Shown piece after piece: positions 1 through 5,286 of a DNA stretch of 8,569 nt. The position numbers and the translations under genes were made by a program. Origin of the DNA: Synergistaceae bacterium. GTDB lineage: Bacteria > Synergistota > Synergistia > Synergistales > Aminobacteriaceae. The stretch lies in NCBI GenBank assembly GCA_017447325.1, contig JAFSNU010000060.1:1-8569 (forward strand), in the 5' to 3' direction. Each line of letters begins with the position of its first letter. Position 1 is the stretch's first letter. Under the pieces are notes generated by a model that saw only the letters and a program-made list of their open reading frames with translations, made no database searches and was not told the origin of the DNA.

Positions 1-86
1 CGTGAAATATTTTGAATTTAATTTTGTTGAGCCTCGAGAAAAATTTTGAAAATAATTTTGCCGAGCCTCGCGAAAAATTTTGAAAA
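1..86. repeat. 34-bp tandem repeat, two full copies and a partial one at the window edge
   Basis: Positions 19-52 and 53-86 are adjacent 34-base units matching at 31 of 34 positions. Each begins TAATTTTG and carries the core GAGCCTCG(A/C)G followed by AAAAATTTTGAAAA. Positions 1-18 resemble the second half of the unit (CGTGAAATATTTTGAA against CGCGAAAAATTTTGAA), so the array probably continues to the left. There is no coding frame and there are no spacers between units, so this is a simple tandem repeat and not a CRISPR. Confidence 0.75.
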
Positions 87-112
87 GTTTATGGCTTAAA
101 AAAATTTTTCAT

Positions 113-253
113 AAAAATTTTTGTGATGAGTTTATTTTTGTAAACGCGGGTGCAATTAATTTTAAATAAAGAATTTAGATTAATAATTTGTAGCTGAAAA
201 TGTAGCTGAAAAATTTTGAGTTTAGTCCTGAAAAAGTTTTATTAATTAAAATT
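113..253. repeat. Degenerate ~140-bp intergenic repeat, copy A
   Basis: This 141-base unit aligns over its whole length with copy B at 265-402. In order it contains: a GTTTA/TAAAC inverted repeat with a six-base loop (130-145); the word GTGCAATTAATT; a 25-base segment (162-186) that does not match copy B; two adjacent 12-base words TGTAGCTGAAAA (189-212); a GAGTTTAGTCCTG block; and a closing TTAATTAAAATT. No frame is kept open. It could be a duplicated regulatory or RNA element, or a decayed mobile repeat; the sequence alone does not decide. Confidence 0.7.
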
Positions 254-264
254 ATTATAATATG

Positions 265-402
265 AAAAATTTTTGTGAGTTTATTTTTGTAAACGCAAGT
301 GCAATTAATTATTATAATTAAATTTACGCGGAGTGTTTGTAGTTGAAAATGTAGTTGAAAAACTTTGGAGTTTAGTCTTGAAAAGTTTTGTTAATTAAAA
401 TT
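265..402. repeat. Degenerate ~140-bp intergenic repeat, copy B
   Basis: This 138-base partner of copy A starts 152 bases further on. It keeps the GTTTA/TAAAC inverted repeat exactly (279-294), and it keeps the spacing, including a 25-base central segment (311-335) of the same length but unrelated sequence. The doubled 12-base word is present as TGTAGTTGAAAA twice, with the same C-to-T change in both halves. The only clear length differences are a missing ATG near the start and two compensating single-base indels near the end. Confidence 0.7.
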
Positions 403-408
403 TAAAAT

Positions 409-455
409 TATTTTAGCATGAGCTTGAAAAAATTTAAATATGCTAAAATATTTTT
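409..455. repeat. 11-bp perfect inverted repeat followed by five T's
   Basis: TATTTTAGCAT (409-419) and ATGCTAAAATA (440-450) are exact reverse complements separated by 20 bases, and TTTTT follows at 451-455. The stem has only two G/C pairs, so as a terminator for transcription arriving from the left it would be weak. The right arm overlaps the possible extended -10 element at 441-449, so an operator for a repressor of the mce promoter is an equally good reading. The symmetry is seen directly; either function is inference. Confidence 0.45.
441..449 (+). promoter_or_regulatory. Possible extended -10 promoter element for the mce operon
   Basis: TGCTAAAAT matches the extended -10 pattern TGnTATAAT with one mismatch and lies about 50 bases before the mce start. 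No good -35 hexamer lies 16-18 bases upstream, which extended -10 promoters can tolerate. In DNA this A/T-rich, chance matches are frequent, so this is a tentative call. Its position inside an inverted-repeat arm is what makes it worth listing. Confidence 0.25.
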
Positions 456-479
456 AAAATTAAAATTAAAATCACATTG

Positions 480-486
480 AGAGGGG
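480..486 (+). promoter_or_regulatory. Ribosome binding site that decides the mce start
   Basis: AGAGGGG lies 11 bases before the ATG at 498. The frame is open further up to a TTG at 477, but that codon sits upstream of this purine-rich site and would place the site inside the gene. The ATG at 498 is therefore preferred. Confidence 0.7.
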
Positions 487-497
487 AAAATTTTTTA

Positions 498-911
498 ATG
501 AGCAACATACCGTCTATAATCGATCATATCGGCATAGCTGTAAAAAATATTGACGAGGCTTTAAAGTTCTGGCAGGATACTTTGGGCGTTAAGTGCACCG
601 GCGTTGAAGAGGTCGCAGATCAGAAAGTCAAAACTGCGTTCTTGCCGCTGAAAGACTCTGAGCTTGAGTTACTCGAGCCGACTGAGCCGGACAGTCCGAT
701 TGCAAAATTTATGGAAAAAAATAATGGCCGCGGCGGAATGCATCACGTTGCTTTAAGAGTTGAAAATCTTGAGACAGCTTTGGCTGAGTTAAAAGCTAAA
801 GGTGTGCGCTTAATCGATGAGAAGCCAAGAAAGGGCGCTGGCGGAGCTATGATAGCGTTCATTCATCCGGCGGCGACCGGCGGCGTTCTGCTCGAGCTTT
901 CGCAAAGATAA
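498..911 (+). CDS. mce: Methylmalonyl-CoA epimerase
   Basis: This 137-residue protein of the glyoxalase/VOC fold should interconvert (S)- and (R)-methylmalonyl-CoA. It thereby links propionyl-CoA carboxylation or decarboxylation to the B12-dependent methylmalonyl-CoA mutase in the cytoplasm. The two beta-alpha-beta-beta-beta repeats are visible. The first opens with DHIGIAVKNIDEA (residues 9-21) and the second with GGMHHVALRVENLE (79-92). The metal ligands expected for the family are all present: His10, Glu57 in LELLEP, the His82/His83 pair, and Glu133 in GVLLELSQ. The DSPIAKF segment and the length also match the family. The start at ATG 498 is set by an AGAGGGG site. No mutase or carboxylase gene is inside the window. 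The downstream acyltransferase begins 18 bases on and is probably co-transcribed. Another VOC enzyme is possible but less likely. Confidence 0.93.
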   Translation: MSNIPSIIDHIGIAVKNIDEALKFWQDTLGVKCTGVEEVADQKVKTAFLPLKDSELELLEPTEPDSPIAKFMEKNNGRGGMHHVALRVENLETALAELKAKGVRLIDEKPRKGAGGAMIAFIHPAATGGVLLELSQR

Positions 912-929
912 ATTAAAATTTAAATTTAA

Positions 930-1841
930 TTGCTGAAAAATATTTTAAATTGCGCGGCGAAATTTTTATTAGGCTTGTTGATCAAGCTTATTAGAATTTT
1001 GCCGCATAAGCTTGCCGTTAAGTTCGGCGGCTTGATTGGGCGTTTAATTTGGCTCGTGAGCTGGAAGAAAGTTGACACGTGCGAGAGCCGCTGCGTTAAA
1101 GCTCTTGGCGTGGGCGTGAGCATAGCACGCGAAATTATTTTTAAATCTTTTATAAATCTTGGCCGGAGTATAATCGAATTTTTGCGGCTTGATTTAATTA
1201 AAAATAATTTAGATAATTTAGTTGAAATTGAAAATTTAGAAATATTAGATGAGGCTTTATCGCGTAATAAAGGCGTTATATTAATGCTCGCGCACATGGG
1301 CAACTGGGAATTGTGCGGCGAGTTCATGACTTTAAAAGGCTATAAATTAGCTGCGATATATAAGCCTCAAAATAATAATTTGGGAGCTGAGGATTTTATA
1401 AAGTCGCAGCGTGAAAATTCAGCTGGGCTTGACTTGATTGAAGCGCATAGTTTAAATTTACGCGAAATTTTTAGAGCGTTAAATCAAAATAAAGTGCTTT
1501 GTGTGCTGCAGGATTTAGATGCACGCAAGCGCGGCGTTGACGTAAATTTTATGGGAATGCCGGCCAGCTGCTATGACGGGATTATTAGAATTTATAATAA
1601 ATTAGGTTCGCCTATACTGCCGGTTTTATGCATTCGCGACGAGAAAAATTTTATTAAGCACAAAATTATTTTTGAAGACGAGATTATAAGCGATAAAAAT
1701 AATTTTGGTCAGGACATAAATAATTCGCTTGAGCTTTGCAATAATATAATTGCTGAATGGATTAGAAAATATCCGGAGCAGTGGATGTGGAATTTAGATA
1801 GATGGGAATCGAAGCTGAGAGTAAAGAACTCGAAAAAATAA
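930..1841 (+). CDS. Lysophospholipid / lipid A acyltransferase (LpxL/HtrB family)
   Basis: A 303-residue inner-membrane enzyme of the LpxL/LpxM (HtrB) family, which moves an acyl chain from acyl-ACP to a lipid A precursor or related lipid. The N-terminus (residues 8-44) is hydrophobic with interspersed Lys/Arg, as expected for a membrane anchor. The catalytic HX4E motif is H122-MGNW-E127. The family blocks QDLDARKRGVDVNFMGMPA (194-212) and YPEQWMWNLDRW (281-292) follow in the usual order. The start is forced: an in-frame TAA occupies 927-929, so TTG 930 (or CTG 933) is the first usable codon. The 18-base gap from mce is A/T only except its last bases and has no Shine-Dalgarno site. Base composition is more A/T-rich than mce. 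The exact acceptor lipid cannot be read from the sequence, so I give no symbol. Confidence 0.88.
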   Translation: MLKNILNCAAKFLLGLLIKLIRILPHKLAVKFGGLIGRLIWLVSWKKVDTCESRCVKALGVGVSIAREIIFKSFINLGRSIIEFLRLDLIKNNLDNLVEIENLEILDEALSRNKGVILMLAHMGNWELCGEFMTLKGYKLAAIYKPQNNNLGAEDFIKSQRENSAGLDLIEAHSLNLREIFRALNQNKVLCVLQDLDARKRGVDVNFMGMPASCYDGIIRIYNKLGSPILPVLCIRDEKNFIKHKIIFEDEIISDKNNFGQDINNSLELCNNIIAEWIRKYPEQWMWNLDRWESKLRVKNSKK

Positions 1842-2299
1842 TTTTGGGCGTTGACCCGGGGCGTGATAAAATCGGCTTTGCGTTTGCTGATTATGATACG
1901 CGCGAATTAATTTTATCCGGAATATTTTATTTTGACGAGCTGCAAAAATTTTTAAATAAAATTAAAATTTTTAATAATTTAAATAATTTTAAAGATTTTG
2001 AGGAATGGCAGCGCGAAAATTTTGTAAATAATTTTAATTTAAATAAAAATTTTGAGTTAATAATAGCTTTGGGCGACGGCACTAAAAGCCGCGAGTTTCA
2101 AGATTATTTAGCAAATAATTTAAATAATAAAATAATAATCGTTGACGAGACGGGAACGACTTTAGAGGCGCGGAATTTATACTGGCGATTGCACAAGCCA
2201 AAGTTATTAACGCGCTTGTTGCCGCAGGGTATGCGGGTTCCTGAAAGAATTTTGGACGATTTAGCGGCGTGGTCAGTTGCGCGTCGTGCTGTGATATAA
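1802..2299 (+). CDS. YqgF/RuvC-like RNase H-fold protein (putative pre-16S rRNA nuclease or resolvase)
   Basis: This 165-residue protein has the pattern of the YqgF/RuvC RNase H-like nuclease superfamily, whose members trim 16S rRNA precursors or cut Holliday junctions. The opening strand ILGVDPGRDKIGFAFAD (residues 14-30) carries Asp18. IIIVDETGTTLEA (111-123) carries Glu116, and ERILDDLAAWSVARRA (149-163) supplies Asp152/Asp153, so a three-acidic active site is present. LIIALGDGTKSREF (86-99) resembles the YqgF strand that precedes the conserved Glu. Residues 46-84 form an Asn/Lys/Phe-rich low-complexity stretch absent from typical YqgF. The start ATG 1802 overlaps the acyltransferase end by 40 bases, suggesting translational coupling. 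A TTG at 1844 would trim the 14 residues ahead of the first strand. Neither has a clear ribosome binding site. The fold assignment is fairly secure; the precise activity is not. Confidence 0.7.
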   Translation: MGIEAESKELEKIILGVDPGRDKIGFAFADYDTRELILSGIFYFDELQKFLNKIKIFNNLNNFKDFEEWQRENFVNNFNLNKNFELIIALGDGTKSREFQDYLANNLNNKIIIVDETGTTLEARNLYWRLHKPKLLTRLLPQGMRVPERILDDLAAWSVARRAVI

Positions 2300-2363
2300 T
2301 AAAATACTGAGCGGCCTCTTTAAGATTAAATTAAAAATTAAAAGCGGGACGCGAAGTCTGGAA

Positions 2364-2368
2364 GGGAG
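2364..2368 (+). promoter_or_regulatory. Ribosome binding site of the cheX-like gene
   Basis: GGGAG in a purine-rich run (2360-2374) lies 11 bases ahead of ATG 2380. It favours that ATG over the in-frame ATG at 2389. The preceding 80-base gap from the YqgF-like gene otherwise shows no promoter or hairpin I would defend. Confidence 0.6.
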
Positions 2369-2379
2369 ACGGAAAAAAT

Positions 2380-2871
2380 ATGGCCAGTATGGATAAGCTT
2401 GCCGCCCTTGTAAATAGTTTTGGATCGGCTGTGCTTTCAGTCGGGCGGGAAGTAGGGCTTAACATCGCGCTTGACAAGGCGAAAGTCTCTCAGGGCGTCA
2501 AGGTATCGAACGTGTGCGTGGCGGCTCTGATAGGAATAGTCGGCAAGGGCGCAAGAGGAACAGTAAGCATAATGCAGAATAAAGATTCGTTTGACACTGT
2601 CGTGACGGCGATGTCCGGCGGAATGATAGCGCCTAACGTTGACGACGCTGTGTCTATGAGCGTCGTTGCGGAGCTTGCGAACATGATCGGCGGCCGCGCA
2701 TTATTGCAGTCGGCTTTAGGACAGGTTGACGTCACGCCGCCTCAGATGATCACAGGCGATAATATTAAAAATATTCCCCAGCCCGGCCCAACGATGAAGA
2801 GCTTTACGCTGCCGTTTAATCTTCAGCCTAAAGGCACTTTGTTCTTAGTCTTGTCGCTCGGGGACGCTTAA
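2380..2871 (+). CDS. CheX-like chemotaxis phosphatase family protein
   Basis: A 163-residue cytoplasmic protein of the CheC/CheX/FliY family. CheX members dephosphorylate phospho-CheY and so reset chemotactic signalling; some relatives act on other response regulators. The signature is VSMSVVAELANMIGGRALLQ (residues 91-110), which contains the Glu-x-x-Asn pair (Glu98, Asn101) that forms the phosphatase centre in this family. Upstream lies the alternating strand region VCVAALIGIVGKGARGTVSIMQ, and the C-terminal strand is GTLFLVLSL (152-160), as in CheX. There is a single E-x2-N motif, which points to CheX and not the two-motif CheC/FliY type. No cheA, cheY, flagellar or receptor gene is in the window, so it is an orphan. 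It follows the YqgF-like gene by 80 bases, has its own ribosome binding site, and is closed by a strong terminator. Its partner response regulator is unknown. Confidence 0.85.
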   Translation: MASMDKLAALVNSFGSAVLSVGREVGLNIALDKAKVSQGVKVSNVCVAALIGIVGKGARGTVSIMQNKDSFDTVVTAMSGGMIAPNVDDAVSMSVVAELANMIGGRALLQSALGQVDVTPPQMITGDNIKNIPQPGPTMKSFTLPFNLQPKGTLFLVLSLGDA

Positions 2872-2911
2872 ATTAAATTTAGAAAATATTAAATAAAATA
2901 AAATAAGCTTT

Positions 2912-2970
2912 AACGGCACAAGCCTGATTGAAAATAAAAATTTTATTAATCAGGTCTTGTGCTGTTTTTT
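2912..2970 (+). terminator. Rho-independent terminator after the cheX-like gene
   Basis: AACGGCACAAGCCTGATT (2912-2929) pairs with AATCAGGTCTTGTGCTGTT (2948-2966). One G-U pair and one bulged base are the only flaws, and a run of T's (2965-2970) follows at once. The A/T loop between the arms can extend the stem further (AATAAAA with TTTTATT). The T-run is only on the + side, so it acts for rightward transcription. It separates the mce-to-cheX block from the patatin gene. Confidence 0.93.
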
Positions 2971-3003
2971 GATTTAAATAAATTTTAAATTTTTAATTAA
3001 ATT

Positions 3004-3008
3004 AGGAG
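3004..3008 (+). promoter_or_regulatory. Ribosome binding site that decides the patatin GTG start
   Basis: AGGAG lies seven bases ahead of GTG 3016. This supports GTG as the start, and starting there gives the protein a complete signal peptide. Confidence 0.75.
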
Positions 3009-3015
3009 ACGGACA

Positions 3016-5181
3016 GTGAACAGGCTATCGCGTTTTAATTTATTTGCGCTGTTAATTATATTTATATTAAATTTAATAAATTTTAAAGCATTAAAGGCCG
3101 AGGCCGGAGTTGTGCTTGTGCTTTCGGGCGGCGGGACAAAAGGCTTCGCGCATATCGGCGTGCTTGAAGTTTTAGAAGAGAATGGAATTGAGATCGAGGG
3201 CATCGTCGGCACGAGCATGGGCGCGTTAATGGGAGCATTGCGAGCCTCGGGCTATACGCCGAAGCAAATGCGTAAGATAGTTGATGAGTTAGACCTGCCG
3301 TCGCTATTAAGCGAGCATACAGGTCCGATGTTCTCGTTTACGGGCAACGATAACAGAGGCCGAATGAGCACTGTATCAGCCTTGACTTATACGAGGCGGC
3401 GCGGCGGCCAAACAGGTCCGCTCGGAATTTTAGCCGGTGATAAATTATATAGATATTTTTCTGAATTAACGCGCAATGTTCAGACAGATAATTTTAATGA
3501 GCTTGAAATCCCGTACGCGGCAGTTGCAACTGACGTTAAGACCGGCGAAAAAGTCGTCTTGCGCCACGGCAATTTAGCTTCGGCTATGCGGGCTTCTATG
3601 TCGATACCGGCTTTATTTGAGCCTTGGATTATTGATAATAGATATTTGATCGACGGCGGCGTTGTCTCTAATCTTCCGGTTTATACTGCGCAGCAATTAT
3701 TCCCGGGCTTGCCTGTAATAGCTGTCGATATTTCTGATAATTTAGCAAATCCGGATGACGTTAAAATAAGCAGTTACATGGACGTTGTAAGTCAAGCTTT
3801 GACGATATTAATGCGCAGGGCTACGAACGAAGAGGGCGCGGCGGCGGACGTGCTGCTCACGCCTGATATTGCAGGCTTCGGAATGCTTGACGACACTCAC
3901 AACGAAGAGATAATTTCACGCGGACGCACGGCTGCTTTAGCAAAGATTGACGAGATTAAAAAATTTAATGAGCAGGGCGAAAAATTTTTGGCCGCAAAGC
4001 GCGATGACTTAAAGCGAGTTAAAAATAATAATAAGGCTGAGCGGGTTCAGGCCGCGAGCAATATCGTTGCAGACGTGCAAATTTTAGGTTTGCCGGAGAA
4101 GACTGCGAAAGCTTTAAGGAAAAGATGTTTGAGCTGGATTAACAAGCCGTTTGATAAAAATAAAGTTGACGATATGCTTGACAGGATGAATAACTCGCCG
4201 ACTATCGAGATGGCGGACTATCAGCTCGCGAAGACGGACGCCGGAGATGTAATCGTTAGATTTAACGTTAGGCAGCCGCCGGACTTGAAGGTCGGAATTT
4301 CCGGCTATACGACTAATATGCATCCTAATAGATGGCTTTATTTAAAGGGCGAGGCCCGGGGCGTTTTATCTCAGTATGATTATATTTCCGGCGTGTTAAG
4401 GCTCGGCGAGCAGTGGGGCGTGGACTTGTCGTATCAGACTGCTCCGCTTGGCCTGGAATCATGGCGGTTTAATTTGTCGGCTCAGAACTGGGAAATGGAT
4501 ACTAATATGGGCAGGCGCAACTGGGACAGATTTGCATTTGGAGTGAGCAGATTATTTTTATGGGGCGACGTCCGGGTCGGTATCGGCGCAGCTTATGAAC
4601 ACGTAGGCGGAGAGTCCATGTCCAAACATGACAAACATGACACAGCCGGTCCGACGTTCGCGGCGAGCTATGACACGCTCGACATCCCGGGCGACCCGAC
4701 CAAAGGCCATGCGTGGAGAATCAGCGCGTGGTGGCCTGACTTCGAGGAGATTATTTATAGATTAAATTACTTTAAGCCTTTAGAAGTCTCTGAGAACTGG
4801 CGCACGTACTTTAGAGTAGGCTATGCCGAGGGCGATTTGAACAGGCGGGCTCATGCTGTATATTTAGGCGCGGCTGAAGAGCTTTACTCTATCTCAAGGC
4901 ATCCGATAGAAGCCGAGCGCATGGTCTGGGGCAATATTGCTTTAAGGCGTATTTTAAATAGAAATGCGATGGGAATTTTTGCGGCGGAATTATTTGGAAG
5001 CTACGGCTACGCGATGGACAAAAAATATAAGAAGATCGCCGCACCGTGGGAGATAGGCCTTTCGGTGAATTTCCCGAATAATATAGTTGATATTAAATTA
5101 GCTTTAATGTACGGGTCTGAACAGTTTAAGACCGGCGTGTTTATCGGCGTGCCTATCTGGGATCATTTCCCGCTGCCGTAA
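3016..5181 (+). CDS. Patatin-like phospholipase with POTRA and outer-membrane barrel (PlpD-type, type Vd autotransporter)
   Basis: A 721-residue exported phospholipase that carries its own outer-membrane translocator. A signal peptide (basic start, hydrophobic residues 9-22, cleavage near the AEA at 28-30) leads into a patatin domain (about 31-315). The oxyanion loop is GGGTKG (38-43), the nucleophile is Ser67 in GTSMG, and the catalytic Asp213 is in DGG. After a Lys/Asn-rich linker (about 315-345) comes one POTRA-like domain (about 347-420). The rest, beginning PPDLKVGISGYTT, consists of alternating strands rich in Trp, Tyr and Gly, as in the Omp85/TpsB-like surface-antigen barrel, and ends at residue 721. 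Length and order match PlpD of Pseudomonas and FplA of Fusobacterium, where the lipase is surface-displayed or released. The last residue is not the usual aromatic, though Phe719 is close. It has its own ribosome binding site and follows a terminator, so it should have its own promoter. Confidence 0.93.
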   Translation: MNRLSRFNLFALLIIFILNLINFKALKAEAGVVLVLSGGGTKGFAHIGVLEVLEENGIEIEGIVGTSMGALMGALRASGYTPKQMRKIVDELDLPSLLSEHTGPMFSFTGNDNRGRMSTVSALTYTRRRGGQTGPLGILAGDKLYRYFSELTRNVQTDNFNELEIPYAAVATDVKTGEKVVLRHGNLASAMRASMSIPALFEPWIIDNRYLIDGGVVSNLPVYTAQQLFPGLPVIAVDISDNLANPDDVKISSYMDVVSQALTILMRRATNEEGAAADVLLTPDIAGFGMLDDTHNEEIISRGRTAALAKIDEIKKFNEQGEKFLAAKRDDLKRVKNNNKAERVQAASNIVADVQILGLPEKTAKALRKRCLSWINKPFDKNKVDDMLDRMNNSPTIEMADYQLAKTDAGDVIVRFNVRQPPDLKVGISGYTTNMHPNRWLYLKGEARGVLSQYDYISGVLRLGEQWGVDLSYQTAPLGLESWRFNLSAQNWEMDTNMGRRNWDRFAFGVSRLFLWGDVRVGIGAAYEHVGGESMSKHDKHDTAGPTFAASYDTLDIPGDPTKGHAWRISAWWPDFEEIIYRLNYFKPLEVSENWRTYFRVGYAEGDLNRRAHAVYLGAAEELYSISRHPIEAERMVWGNIALRRILNRNAMGIFAAELFGSYGYAMDKKYKKIAAPWEIGLSVNFPNNIVDIKLALMYGSEQFKTGVFIGVPIWDHFPLP

Positions 5182-5197
5182 ATTTTAAAATTATAAA

Positions 5198-5235
5198 GCT
5201 CGAGGCGCGGCAAAAATTTTTGTTAAGCCTTGAGC
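5198..5235. repeat. Imperfect inverted repeat between patatin and proS
   Basis: GCTCGAGGC (5198-5206) pairs with GCCTTGAGC (5227-5235), nine pairs including one G-U, around a 20-base loop containing AAAAATTTTT. No T-run follows on the + side, so it is not a convincing terminator. Read on the - strand, TTTTTGCCGCGCCTCGAG resembles the core ATTTTGCCGAGCCTCGCG of the 34-bp repeat at 53-86. It may be a diverged member of the same dispersed family. Confidence 0.45.
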
Positions 5236-5271
5236 AAATTTAAAAAAATTAAATTTAAAAATTAAAATTAT

Positions 5272-5277
5272 GGGGGA
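5272..5277 (+). promoter_or_regulatory. Ribosome binding site of proS, supporting the TTG start
   Basis: GGGGGA lies nine bases before TTG 5287 in an otherwise pure A/T leader. The predicted N-terminus that follows (MAKNIKSRSEDYSQWY) has the length usual for this synthetase type. No alternative start is needed. Confidence 0.6.
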
Positions 5278-5286
5278 TTTATAAAA

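Larger units (their letters stand above)
1..479. other. Repeat-rich, A/T-rich noncoding region upstream of mce
   Basis: I see no plausible gene here on either strand. The stretch is strongly A/T-biased. It is organised into three kinds of structure, listed separately: a 34-bp tandem repeat at the left edge, two degenerate copies of a ~140-bp unit, and an inverted repeat just before the mce leader. I looked for a cobalamin riboswitch because the downstream gene works beside a B12-dependent mutase, but found no B12-box-like element. No tRNA- or rRNA-like sequence is apparent. Confidence 0.75.

Noticed and set aside
1..402. CRISPR array
   Set aside because: The 34-bp units abut without spacers, and the longer unit occurs only twice with degenerate ends. 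No cas-like gene is present.
477..497. TTG at 477 as the start of mce
   Set aside because: The ribosome binding site AGAGGGG at 480-486 would then be inside the gene, and the family N-terminus fits ATG 498.
403..497. Cobalamin or other riboswitch controlling mce
   Set aside because: No B12-box-like word and no compact multi-helix structure; only one A/T-rich inverted repeat is visible.
926..1327. Minus-strand open frame across the acyltransferase, and similar minus-strand frames at 2490-2735, 2997-3218, 4114-4323, 5699-6227, 6276-6506, 6763-6969 and 8222-8506
   Set aside because: Each lies antisense to a gene with recognisable family motifs, has no ribosome binding site I can see, and translates to composition-driven sequence without a known domain.
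2969..2997. Promoter TTGATT - 17 - TTTAAT for the patatin gene
   Set aside because: It overlaps the terminator T-run and would start transcription on top of the ribosome binding site, leaving almost no leader. Such matches are expected by chance in this A/T-rich spacer.
5198..5235. Terminator between patatin and proS
   Set aside because: The nine-pair stem has a 20-base loop and is followed by AAATTTAAAAAAATT, not a T-run. The - side also lacks a clean T-run.
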